40,631 bases of DNA from an uncultured Prevotellaceae bacterium (GCA_947166155.1 CAMVDC010000007.1:1-40631); one strand, 5' to 3'. Shown: positions 1-8,903, counted from the first letter of the stretch. A program made the numbers and translations. The notes: a model not told the origin generated them from the sequence alone.

Positions 1-75
1 TGGAAAATTAATGAAATTGCGTCGCAGTTTTATTAATTTGCGTCGCAAATTAAAGAATTCCTATATAAGCGCAGG

Positions 76-214
76 AAAATTAGTGCGTACTCTCAGCAAA
101 ATTAGAGCGTACTTTCAACAAAATATGGGCGCGTGCGTAGCAAAATATGGGAGTTCGCGTAGCAAAATATGAGTGTTCGCGTAGCAAAATATGAGTGTTC
201 GCGTAGCATAATAT
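76..214. repeat. 22-bp tandem array A (unit ~GCAAAATATGAGTGTTCGCGTA, about 6-7 units)
   Basis: The AAAAT anchor recurs at 76, 98, 120, 142, 164 and 186 (208 = ATAAT), an exact 22-bp spacing. A related TTGCGTCGCA pair lies at 17 and 38. Confidence 0.95.
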
Positions 215-308
215 TATCACTGTAAGGTATAACTTTGGGTAACCTCGGGGGGAATTGCAGTACCTCACAAGTACGTAGTATCCTTTCCTATATAGCAGAA
301 CCTCCCCT

Positions 309-474
309 TATTGTCATATCGAGCGCAGCGAGCATATCTTGAAGTTGCAAGGCAACTTGCGTTTTTTTGTAAAGTGCTTTGCACTTTTAAGATACCTTCA
401 GTATCATTCAGTTTCTTTCCCCCTCGCACCCCCCCTGGGGGGAGCCTTCACTTCGTTTCGTCGGGATGACAATA
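309..474. repeat. Putative extragenic palindromic/MITE-like element with imperfect terminal inverted repeats
   Basis: TATTGTCATATCGA (309-322) versus TCGGGATGACAATA (461-474; reverse complement TATTGTCATCCCGA), 12/14 matches. Internal hairpins: AAGTTGC-AAG-GCAACTT, AAAGTGC-TTT-GCACTTT, GATAC-CTTCA-GTATC and a C-run/G-run. Confidence 0.6.
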
Positions 475-501
475 CGGGTAGGCTTCTGCTAATAGGCAAG
501 T

Positions 502-575
502 TTTGTGGTGCTTGTATGGTTTGTAGTGCTTGTAAGGCTTGTCTCGCTTGTATGGTTTGTAGTGCTTCTAAGGTC
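502..575. repeat. 9-bp degenerate tandem repeat (GTGCTTGTA/TGGTTTGTA/AGGCTTGTC...)
   Basis: GCTTGTATGGTTTGTAGTGCTT occurs at 510 and 546 (36 bp = 4x9), with 9-bp units between. Confidence 0.7.
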
Positions 576-697
576 CTATAATTGTGCATGTCACATGATT
601 CGCTGTGTTTACCAGACAGCAATAGCAAAAGAAGGCCGTACTTGCAACAAAACTATTAAGTACGTGCGGTGGAGGTTGTGTGTTGGGTGGGTGTGTG

Positions 698-1189
698 TCA
701 ATATAGTTCTACCCATTCGTAGGTGTTGCCAGTGTAGTCGAGGTATCGCATGAAGTCGGCGAAGCGCAGGTTGAGCGATGCCCGGCTGTCGTTGGGGTGG
801 AACGAGAGGTGTGTGTAGTTCTTCAGGTTTTGGTCGAGAAATAGGTGTACGTGGTGTTCGGTGTCGTTTAGAAGTCCGAAGGGGCTGACCGATCCGGGTC
901 GGAGTCCGAGGTATCGCATCATGCGTTCGGGCGATGCGAAGGTGAGTCGTCCCTGGTGCAGCCGGTGTTCGAGCGAGTGTACGTCGAGTGTTTGGTCGGC
1001 TTGGAATACGACGAGATAGTGTCGATTGCCTTTGTGGTTGCGAAAGAATAGGTTCTTGCAGTGTGTTCCGGGCAGGTTGCCCCAGTATTGACGGCCTATT
1101 TCGATGGTGTCGGCTGCGGGGTGCTCGGTGTATGTGTAGTCGATTCCGAGGTCGTTGAGTGTGTCGTAAACTATTTGCTGACCTATCAT
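698..1189 (-). CDS. YbaK/ProX-type prolyl-tRNA editing (aminoacyl-tRNA deacylase) domain protein, 163 aa
   Basis: MIGQQIVYDTLNDLGIDYTYTEHPAADTIEIG...CKNLFFRNHKGNRHYLVVF...PGSVSPFGLLND matches a ProX/YbaK fold. Start taken at the ATG at 1189, not at the 504-aa extended ORF start. Confidence 0.85.
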   Translation of the reverse strand: MIGQQIVYDTLNDLGIDYTYTEHPAADTIEIGRQYWGNLPGTHCKNLFFRNHKGNRHYLVVFQADQTLDVHSLEHRLHQGRLTFASPERMMRYLGLRPGSVSPFGLLNDTEHHVHLFLDQNLKNYTHLSFHPNDSRASLNLRFADFMRYLDYTGNTYEWVELY

Positions 1190-1272
1190 TTTGTGGTTGA
1201 TATAGCTTTTGTTGGGGTTGCGGCTGCTGTGGCTGCTATGTGTAATGTGTGGTTTGTGGTGGTTGTGGGTTG

Positions 1273-2127
1273 TTAGGATTCCTCTTCTGCTTCGCGCATT
1301 TTCTTCTCTTCGATGAGTTGGAAGTCCTTTGGTCGGAGCACGAAGTTGGAGCCGAGGTATTTGTCGCGCACGATTCGGTTGGCAGCCAGTTCGGGCGGTG
1401 TGCCTTTGAATAGTATTCGTCCTTCGAACAGCAGGTATGCGCGGTCGGTGATGCATAGTGTTTCCTGCACGTTGTGGTCGGTGATGAGTATGCCTATGTT
1501 CCTGTCTTTCAGCTTCCACACTATGTATTGTATGTCTTCTACGGCAATGGGGTCGACGCCTGCGAATGGTTCGTCGAGCATGATGAACTTGGGGTCGATA
1601 GCCAGACATCGTGCTATCTCGCATCGGCGTCGTTCGCCTCCCGATAGTTGGTTGCCTCGGTTTTTGCGCACTTTCTGCAGCCGGAACTCGTTGAGCAGGC
1701 TTTCCAGCTTCTCGCGCTGGTAGCTGCGTGGCTTGCCGGTCATTTCGAGCACGGTCATTATGTTGTCCTCCACGCTCATGGTGCGGAACACCGACGCCTC
1801 TTGTGCCAGGTATCCCACTCCCTTGCGTGCACGTACGGCCACGGGGTCGTTGGTAATCTCCATGTCGTTGAGGAACACTCGCCCGGCGTTGGGCACCACG
1901 AGTCCTGTGGTCATGTAGAACGATGTGGTCTTTCCTGCACCGTTGGGTCCGAGCAGTCCTACGATTTCGCCTTGGCGCACGTGTATCGACACGTCGTTCA
2001 CCACGGTTCGTTTTCCGTAGGTCTTCATCAGGTTGCGTGTGTAGAGTGTCATCCGCTCGGGGGAGTACTCGGGTATCTCGGCGTCGCCTGCGTTGGCGAA
2101 TGCTGTAGCTCTTGTTTCGTCTGGCAT
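1273..2127 (-). CDS. lptB: LPS export ABC transporter ATP-binding protein LptB
   Basis: GPNGAGKTT Walker A, LSGGERRRCEIARCLA signature, MLDEPFAGVDP Walker B, ILITDHNVQETL. Confidence 0.93.
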   Translation of the reverse strand: MPDETRATAFANAGDAEIPEYSPERMTLYTRNLMKTYGKRTVVNDVSIHVRQGEIVGLLGPNGAGKTTSFYMTTGLVVPNAGRVFLNDMEITNDPVAVRARKGVGYLAQEASVFRTMSVEDNIMTVLEMTGKPRSYQREKLESLLNEFRLQKVRKNRGNQLSGGERRRCEIARCLAIDPKFIMLDEPFAGVDPIAVEDIQYIVWKLKDRNIGILITDHNVQETLCITDRAYLLFEGRILFKGTPPELAANRIVRDKYLGSNFVLRPKDFQLIEEKKMREAEEES

Positions 2128-2173
2128 GGTTGTAGTGGTCTTTTTGTTCTGTCAGTGCAAAGTTACGAAAGAA

Positions 2174-2194
2174 TTGATAATTGGCAATTGTCAA
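2174..2194. promoter_or_regulatory. Near-palindromic site in the lptB/mlaE divergent intergenic region
   Basis: TTGATAATT-GGC-AATTGTCAA (8/9 arm match), just upstream of the minus-strand TAACTTTG box (2158-2165 on +: CAAAGTTA). Confidence 0.45.
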
Positions 2195-2335
2195 TGGGTA
2201 ATTATTTGCCATGAAAGTGCAAAATCGGTGCTCTCAGCCCTTATTTGCTGCCCGGTGAGTCAACTTTTCGGCCTCCCGCTCTCGCTGTTTCATTCAAAAT
2301 CCCTACCTTTGCACCTTGATAATAAAAACAATGTT

Positions 2336-3082
2336 ATGCTGACACCTCGACGTGCTTTGATTGATTTGGGCCGATATGTGGAACTGATGGGACGTGTGCT
2401 CACCAGCCCCGACCGCTGGCGTATGTTCTACCGTCAGTATGTGACCGAGATGTTCCAGTTGGGCTACAACTCGATAGGCATCGTGCTCATCATCTCGTTT
2501 TTCATCGGTGCCGTCATCTGCCTTCAGATAAAACTCAACATCCAAAGCCCGTGGATGCCCCGCATGGTGGTGGGGTATACCACCCGCGAAATCATGCTGC
2601 TCGAGTTTTCGTCGAGCATCATGTGCCTCATCCTTGCCGGCAAGGTGGGGTCGAACATAGCATCCGAACTGGGCACCATGCGCATCACCCAGCAAATCGA
2701 CGCACTCGACATCATGGGCGTCAATTCGGCCAACTACCTCATACTGCCCAAAGTGGCGGGCCTCATGACCATCATGCCCATACTCGTCACCTTCAGCGTG
2801 GCGGCAGGCATAGGCGGAGCATACTGCACATCGTTTATGGGCACCACCACCATACCCGAGCTCAACGAGGGCTTCCGCTATTCGTTCAACCAGTGGTTCT
2901 TCTGGTGTGGCATCATCAAGGCCGTGGTTTATGCCTTCATCATCACATCGGTATCGGCCTACAAAGGCTATACAGTCGTGGGCGGCTCGGTCGAGGTGGG
3001 TAAGGCCAGCACCGATGCAGTCGTGACGAGCAGCATACTCATCCTGTTTTCCGACATCTTCCTAACACAAATCCTCACATGA
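2336..3082 (+). CDS. mlaE: MlaE-type ABC transporter permease
   Basis: Start MLTPRRALIDLGRYVELMG; MlaE-family features IGAVICLQIKLN, MVVGYTTREIMLLEFSS, MRITQQIDALDIMGVNSANYLILPKVAG. Upstream TACCTTTG at 2304. Confidence 0.9.
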   Translation: MLTPRRALIDLGRYVELMGRVLTSPDRWRMFYRQYVTEMFQLGYNSIGIVLIISFFIGAVICLQIKLNIQSPWMPRMVVGYTTREIMLLEFSSSIMCLILAGKVGSNIASELGTMRITQQIDALDIMGVNSANYLILPKVAGLMTIMPILVTFSVAAGIGGAYCTSFMGTTTIPELNEGFRYSFNQWFFWCGIIKAVVYAFIITSVSAYKGYTVVGGSVEVGKASTDAVVTSSILILFSDIFLTQILT

Positions 3083-3849
3083 TAAGCGTACAACATCTAT
3101 ATAAATCGTTCGACGGGCGCACCGTGCTCCACGACATCAACGCACAATTCGATAACGGCAAGGTGAACCTCATCATCGGCCAAAGCGGATCGGGCAAGAC
3201 GGTGTTCATGAACAACCTCGTGGGCCTGCTCACCCCCGACAGCGGCACTATCATGTACGACGACCGCGACTTCGTCCACATGTCGAAACGCGAAAAGATA
3301 CTGCTACGCCGCGAGATGGGCATGATATTCCAAAGCGCAGCCCTCTTCGACTCCATGTCGGTGTTGGACAACGTGATGTTTCCGCTCAACATGTTCAGCG
3401 ACAAGCCCTACGACGACCGCCGCCGCCGCGCCGAAGACTGCCTGGCACGCGTCAACCTGAGCGGCACCGGCAGCAAATTTCCCAAGGAACTGAGCGGCGG
3501 AATGCAGAAACGTGTGGCCATAGCACGAGCCATAGCACTCGAGCCGCGCTACCTCTTCTGCGACGAGCCCAACTCAGGCCTCGACCCCAAGACCTCAATC
3601 GTGATCGACGAACTCATTCAAGGCATCACCCACGAAGACCACATAACCACCATCGTCAACACCCACGACATGAACTCCGTGATGGGAATAGGCGAGAACA
3701 TCATCTTCATCTGCGAAGGGCGTGCCGAGTGGCAAGGCCCCAACACCGAAATCATGGATGCCGACAACCAGCGCCTCGACGACTTCATCTTCGCTTCCGA
3801 CATCCTGCGCCAAGTGAAGATGGCACACGATGAGGCCCGTCGCAAGTGA
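3079..3849 (+). CDS. mlaF: MlaF-type ABC transporter ATP-binding protein
   Basis: GQSGSGKTVFMNNL, LSGGMQKRVAIARAIALEP; ATGA overlap with mlaE. Confidence 0.9.
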   Translation: MISVQHLYKSFDGRTVLHDINAQFDNGKVNLIIGQSGSGKTVFMNNLVGLLTPDSGTIMYDDRDFVHMSKREKILLRREMGMIFQSAALFDSMSVLDNVMFPLNMFSDKPYDDRRRRAEDCLARVNLSGTGSKFPKELSGGMQKRVAIARAIALEPRYLFCDEPNSGLDPKTSIVIDELIQGITHEDHITTIVNTHDMNSVMGIGENIIFICEGRAEWQGPNTEIMDADNQRLDDFIFASDILRQVKMAHDEARRK

Positions 3850-4074
3850 AAATTGAAACGTCAACCCGTCATTCCCGCACTGCATATCCATGCCGTGCCA
3901 ATCGCCTCGTGATGGTCATATCCGAGCTTCACAGAGTATTTCTTCGTTCAAAACAGTAAATAATTGGCGAATGCAACTTGCTGTTTGCCGATTATTTCGT
4001 AACTTTGCAGCTCAAATTGCTTAACAGCTAAGCAAATCGTAATAAGTAAATCAGTAAATAGTAAATTAATAAGG

Positions 4075-5412
4075 ATGAATATCACATTAGAAAAGATCGA
4101 CGCAGTGAATGCTGTCGTTACGGCAGAAATCACACCTGAAGACTATCAGGAAAAGGTAAAGAAGGCCATCAAAGACTTCCGCAAGAATGCCAACATGCCT
4201 GGCTTCCGCAAGGGAATGGTGCCCGAGGGACTGATAAAGAAGCAATACGGACTCTCCATCTTGGCCGAAGAGGTGAACAAGACATTGCAGGAGTCGCTAT
4301 ATAACTACATTCGCGACAATAAGGTGAACATGCTGGGCGAACCACTCTCGAGCGAGGAAAACAACAACATCGAGCTCGTCGATGGAGGTACGTTCACATT
4401 CAAGTTCGACATCGCACTCGCTCCCGAAATGAACGTGGAGCTCACAAAGAAGGACAAAGTAGAATACTACAACGTGGAAGTGACCGACCAAATGCTCGAC
4501 CAGCAAGTCGACATGTATCGTCAGCGCGGCGGCAGCTACAAGCCAGTCGACGACTATCAGGACAACGACATGCTCAAGGGCGTGATGACCGAACTCGATG
4601 TCGAGACTCCAGTCACTGCCGAAGGCGTGGTCATGCTGCCTAAGTATATGAAGAACGACGACCAGAAGAAACTGTTCGAAGGTGCCAAGGTGAACGACGT
4701 CATACGTTTCAACCCCACCACAGCCTACGAAGGCAACGCAACCGAACTCTCTTCGCTCATGAAGGTCGACAAGGAAAAGGTTGCTGAACACAAGGGCGAC
4801 TTCAACTTCCAGATAACCGAAATCACACGCTTCGTGCCAGGCGACCTCAACGAAGAACTCTTCCAGCAGGTATTCCCAGGCAGCGACATCAAGACCGAGG
4901 ACGACTTCCGCAAGAAGGTGCGCGAAGGCATCGAGTCACGCTATCAGAAAGACTCCGACTTCCGCTTCCTCATCGACGTGCGCAACTACCTGACCAAAAA
5001 AATCGGTAAGCTCGAGTTCCCCGACGAGAAACTCAAGAAAATCATGCTCAACAACGCCAAGGGCGATGAGCAGAAGGTGGAAGAGAACTACGACAAGAGC
5101 ATCGAGGAACTGACATGGCACCTCATCAAGGAGAAACTCGTGGAGCAAACCGGTGTGAAGGTCGACGACAAAGACGTAGTCGAAATGGCTAAGGACGTGA
5201 CCCGCATGCAGTTTGCACAATACGGCATGATGAACATCCCCGACGAATACCTCGAAGGCTCGGTGAAGGAGATGATGAAGAAGCGCGAGACAGTCGATAA
5301 CCTCATCGACCGCTGCATCGAAGTGAAACTCGGCACCGCCCTCAAGGACATCGTAACCCTGAAGGAGAAGAAGGTTACTCCCGAGGAGTTCAACAAGCTG
5401 TTCGAAGAATAA
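4075..5412 (+). CDS. tig: Trigger factor
   Basis: N-terminal ribosome-binding motif DFRKNANMPGFRKGMVPEGLIKKQYG, 445 aa. Upstream TAACTTTG at 4000. Confidence 0.92.
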   Translation: MNITLEKIDAVNAVVTAEITPEDYQEKVKKAIKDFRKNANMPGFRKGMVPEGLIKKQYGLSILAEEVNKTLQESLYNYIRDNKVNMLGEPLSSEENNNIELVDGGTFTFKFDIALAPEMNVELTKKDKVEYYNVEVTDQMLDQQVDMYRQRGGSYKPVDDYQDNDMLKGVMTELDVETPVTAEGVVMLPKYMKNDDQKKLFEGAKVNDVIRFNPTTAYEGNATELSSLMKVDKEKVAEHKGDFNFQITEITRFVPGDLNEELFQQVFPGSDIKTEDDFRKKVREGIESRYQKDSDFRFLIDVRNYLTKKIGKLEFPDEKLKKIMLNNAKGDEQKVEENYDKSIEELTWHLIKEKLVEQTGVKVDDKDVVEMAKDVTRMQFAQYGMMNIPDEYLEGSVKEMMKKRETVDNLIDRCIEVKLGTALKDIVTLKEKKVTPEEFNKLFEE

Positions 5413-5470
5413 AATCGGATAGACAATAGGGCACTTGTTTAGGCCTGATGACCTGGATATAAGGTTTTGA

Positions 5471-5560
5471 GGCCTTTGTAAAGACAAAATAAGCCTTTGC
5501 TAATACAATAGAGGCCTTTGCTACGAAAAAAGAGGCAGGCCTTTGCGACGACAAATACAA
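5471..5560. repeat. ~21-bp degenerate repeat (GCCTTTG anchors)
   Basis: GCCTTTG at 5472, 5493, 5514 (21-bp spacing) and 5539 (25 bp). Confidence 0.7.
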
Positions 5561-5564
5561 AAGT

Positions 5565-5594
5565 AAGGGGACGTACCTTGAGGTGCGTCCCCTT
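5565..5594. terminator. Bidirectional terminator hairpin between tig (+) and the dehydrogenase (-)
   Basis: AAGGGGACGTACCT-TG-AGGTGCGTCCCCTT stem between convergent genes. Confidence 0.8.
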
Positions 5595-5631
5595 GCTGTG
5601 TTGATGAGCCGATATGTCGATTTGTTCCTGC

Positions 5632-6651
5632 TCAGAACTTGACGAGTATGCGGAACACACGCCCTGGATTTTCGCTCCACCAGCGCAGGGTGTCGAGTGC
5701 TTGTTCGGGGGCGATGGTGCGTGTGATGAGCTGATCGGTAGGACATTCGCCCCGCAACAGGTAGCGGATGACGGCGTTGAAGTCGGCCGGATCGGCATTG
5801 CGCGAGCCGCGTATGTCGAGTTCCTTCTGTACGAAGAGGCGTGTTGGGAGCAGTGCGTCGCTTTTTGCATAGCCGATACACACGATGCGCCCCGTGAATG
5901 CCACCTCGTTGACTGCCATCTGGTAGGTAGGCACACTGCCTACAGCCTCAATCACCACGTCGGGCCCCATGCCGCCAGTGAGGTTGGCCAGGGTTTCGTG
6001 GACATCGACGGTGCGGGTGTTGATGGTGTGTGTGGCCCCCATGCGTCGTGCAAGTGCAAGCTTGTCGTCGTCGATATCGGCAGCGATGACAGTAGCTCCG
6101 CGCAGTGCCGAGCGCACTATTGCACCCAGCCCCACCATGCCACAGCCCACTACCATGACGGTATCGATGTCGGTCACGGCACCTCGGCTCACGGCATGGA
6201 AGCCGACCGACAGCGGTTCGACGAGTGCGCATACTTGCGATGAGAGCCCTTCGGCAGGTATCACCTTCTGCCATGGCAGTGTGATGAACTGGCGCATGGC
6301 ACCGTTGCGTTGCACTCCCAGTGTCTGATTGTGCTGGCAGGCATTCACCCTCCCGCGGCGACAACTGGCACAGTGTCCGCAGTTGGTGTATGGATTGCAG
6401 GTGACGATAGCGCCGACCTTGATGTTTTCGGGCACTCCGCTACCAACGGCTTCGACCACGGCACCCACTTCGTGACCCGGTATGACGGGATTGAGTGCCA
6501 TGAGGTTGCGACCCATGAATGTGTTGATGTCTGAGCCGCAGAATCCTACGTACTCGATTCGTAGCAGTACTTCGCCTGCTGCAGGACTGGCAGGTGTGTC
6601 GATATCGATCACCCTACATTCCTGATTGTGTGATATTTCTATAGCTTTCAT
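5632..6651 (-). CDS. Zinc-dependent MDR-family alcohol/polyol dehydrogenase, 339 aa
   Basis: GFCGSDINTFMGR, PGHEVGAVVEAVG, NCGHCASCRRGRVNAC structural zinc motif, VVGCGMVGLGAI Rossmann motif. Confidence 0.9.
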   Translation of the reverse strand: MKAIEISHNQECRVIDIDTPASPAAGEVLLRIEYVGFCGSDINTFMGRNLMALNPVIPGHEVGAVVEAVGSGVPENIKVGAIVTCNPYTNCGHCASCRRGRVNACQHNQTLGVQRNGAMRQFITLPWQKVIPAEGLSSQVCALVEPLSVGFHAVSRGAVTDIDTVMVVGCGMVGLGAIVRSALRGATVIAADIDDDKLALARRMGATHTINTRTVDVHETLANLTGGMGPDVVIEAVGSVPTYQMAVNEVAFTGRIVCIGYAKSDALLPTRLFVQKELDIRGSRNADPADFNAVIRYLLRGECPTDQLITRTIAPEQALDTLRWWSENPGRVFRILVKF

Positions 6652-6654
6652 TTT

Positions 6655-6790
6655 GTCATGTATTAATCTGAAAACGCGTGTCTTATATCTTTCGTTCTGT
6701 CATGTATTAATCTGAAAACGTATTTCCTGTAGTTTCCATCCTGTCATGTATTAATCTGGGGACTTATGCCTTGTTGCCTTCATTCCGACA
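6655..6790. repeat. 44-bp (2x22) degenerate tandem repeat between the amidohydrolase and dehydrogenase genes
   Basis: GTCATGTATTAATCTG at 6655, 6699, 6743, and GACATG at 6787; exact 44-bp spacing. Half-units TATAGCTTTCATTTT/TATATCTTTCGTTCT/TGTAGTTTCCATCCT/TGTTGCCTTCATTCC also align. Confidence 0.93.
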
Positions 6791-7733
6791 TGTTTTTGAT
6801 GTATGGAAGTCGGGGCAGGTCGGTAAGACCATAGAATGCCATGGCGTTCGTGCCGAGGAATTTGCGTTTTTCTTCTTCGGTCAGTGTGTCGGCCTTCATC
6901 ACAAAGTCGTACGACATGCGATAGGTGATGGCCGTGATGGTGCGCGGATAGTCGCTGCCCCACATCAGGCGGTCCATGCCCACGAGGTCGGCGGCCTCTC
7001 TGATGCTGCGTATGGCGGTGGGGTAGGGGTAGAACTCAGAGTTGTAGAGCCATGTGATGCCTCCCGACTCAATCCTCACGTTCGGTCCCTGGCGTGCCAG
7101 CAGTATCTGTGAGCGGAACGACGGTGTGGTCACCATGCCGAAGTGTCCGATGGCTACCTTCAGCTGTGGGCATTCCTGTATCACTTCGGCCATTTCGGCT
7201 ATCTGACTTTCATCGTCGGCAAGGCACATGGAGAGTATCATGCCGTTCTGTTCCAGCAGTTTGAATAGCGACATCATCTGGTCGGAGTTGAGATGCAGTG
7301 TGGTGAATTGTGTCTCGCTGGCATCGGTGGGCACCGATAGCAATCGATGGCCGGGGATGGCAAGTCCGCGGAACCCGCTGCGTATCACTTCATGCAGTGC
7401 CTGTATGTAGTCGTTGCCGTAGCGGAATTCCACCATGCCCATGGTGAAGAAGCGGTTGGGATAGCGGCGCTGCACGTCGAGCAGGTAGTCGTTTTGGTTG
7501 CCGTCGATTATTTCCTGCACCACCACGGCAGCCCCCACTTGGGCGTAGTTCATGTTGGATATGAACACCTCGGCCGAGTTTACGCTGTCGATCATGAATG
7601 GCGGCAGCATCTGCACCTCTTCGCCGAGGAATATGCTACGTCCGTTCTTCAGGCTTCGTATTTCCTTACCCTCTACGCGAGTGTCCTGTCGCAGCCACAG
7701 GTGGCTGTGAGCGTCAATTATGTGTTCGACCAT
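6780..7733 (-). CDS. Amidohydrolase family (TIM-barrel metal-dependent hydrolase), 317 aa
   Basis: MVEHIIDAHSHLWLR N-terminal HxH, VAIGHFG, LMWGSDYPRT C-terminal motif. Start at ATG 7733. Confidence 0.87.
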   Translation of the reverse strand: MVEHIIDAHSHLWLRQDTRVEGKEIRSLKNGRSIFLGEEVQMLPPFMIDSVNSAEVFISNMNYAQVGAAVVVQEIIDGNQNDYLLDVQRRYPNRFFTMGMVEFRYGNDYIQALHEVIRSGFRGLAIPGHRLLSVPTDASETQFTTLHLNSDQMMSLFKLLEQNGMILSMCLADDESQIAEMAEVIQECPQLKVAIGHFGMVTTPSFRSQILLARQGPNVRIESGGITWLYNSEFYPYPTAIRSIREAADLVGMDRLMWGSDYPRTITAITYRMSYDFVMKADTLTEEEKRKFLGTNAMAFYGLTDLPRLPYIKNMSE

Positions 7734-8665
7734 GTCACTCTCTTTTGGTTTCCGATGATGTCTTGCACTTCGTCGATGAGTTGCTGGTTGGGTTCTTCGT
7801 TTGCCCATGCAATGTTGCGACGCACGTTGTCGGGGTTGGCCGACGAGAATAGTGTAGATGCAATGCGGCTGTTGCCCACCGAATACTGGATGGCCAGTTT
7901 CTCGATGGGGTAGTCGTTGGCCTTGCAATGCTGTGCGGCGCGTGCGCATGCCTCAACCAGTGGTTTGGGAGCCGGATGCCAGTCGGGGATTCCGCGCGAG
8001 GTGAGCAGGCCCATGCTCAGTGGTGATGCGTTGATTACACCCACTCCGTGGCTTTCGAAGAAGTCGAGGTAGTCGGTGAGTGCGTCGTCGTTGAGGCAGT
8101 AGTGGCAGAAGTTGAGGATGCTTTCCACCACTCCGCTCTTGCTATGCTCTACCACCCATTTCAGGTTTTCGAGTTGCAGGTCGGTGATTCCCACATGACC
8201 CACCAATCCCTTGTCTTTCAGTTCCACGAGTGCCGGCAGAGTCTCGTCGACCACCTTCTGCAATCCGCCTGGCAGTGATGCCTGAAATTCAATGTCGTGC
8301 ACATTGATGAGGTCGATGTAGTCGATGCCCAGGCGTTCCATGCTTTCCGTCACGCTCTCCTGAGCACGTCGTCCGCTGTAATCCCATGTGTTGACACCGT
8401 CCTTGCCATATCGTCCCACTTTGGTCGACAGGTAGTATTTGTCGCGTGGAATGTGTCTCAGGGCCTTGCCCAACACTGTCTCAGCCTTGTAATACCCGTA
8501 GTAGGGACTCACATCGATAAAGTTGATGCCACCATCGATTGCTGCCTCAACGGCTGCAATACTTTCTCCCTCGTCGGTGGGACGGAATACACTGCCCAGC
8601 GACGAAGCTCCAAATCCGAGGTTCGACAGGCGCATGCCCGTCTTGCCCAATTCTGTGTAACGCAT
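7718..8665 (-). CDS. Aldo/keto reductase (L-fucose/L-galactose dehydrogenase-like), 315 aa
   Basis: MRYTELGKTGMRLSNLGFGASSLG, INFIDVSPYYGYYKAETVLGKAL, YYLSTKVGRYG, IDLINVHDIEF. Confidence 0.87.
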   Translation of the reverse strand: MRYTELGKTGMRLSNLGFGASSLGSVFRPTDEGESIAAVEAAIDGGINFIDVSPYYGYYKAETVLGKALRHIPRDKYYLSTKVGRYGKDGVNTWDYSGRRAQESVTESMERLGIDYIDLINVHDIEFQASLPGGLQKVVDETLPALVELKDKGLVGHVGITDLQLENLKWVVEHSKSGVVESILNFCHYCLNDDALTDYLDFFESHGVGVINASPLSMGLLTSRGIPDWHPAPKPLVEACARAAQHCKANDYPIEKLAIQYSVGNSRIASTLFSSANPDNVRRNIAWANEEPNQQLIDEVQDIIGNQKRVTWSNT

Positions 8666-8903
8666 ATCTTTGTCCGTTTTTATTATTGTTGCTTATATCG
8701 ATGGCAAAGATACAGATTATTTGTCAATCGAGCAATGCAAAAAGTCATGTTTCTATGTTTCGAGTGTCATTTCAGGCTTTTTTATGTGTCGTTTTTTACT
8801 TTTTGTGTTGCAATCGAAGTGCGATGTCGGCATGCCCCATTCCCGTGTCGGTCGACCGCGATTCCATGTGTGCCTACAGGCCACTGTGGAGGGGGTGAAA
8901 AAT

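Noticed and set aside
80-581. Small ORFs 80-268 (-) and 339-581 (+)
   Set aside because: They lie over array A, the mini-hairpin element and the 9-bp repeat; periodic peptides reflect repeats.
698-2212. 504-aa minus ORF as one protein
   Set aside because: Its upstream two-thirds is the wrong frame across lptB (Arg/Thr-rich out-of-frame translation). Only the C-terminal 163 aa (698-1189) is a credible gene.
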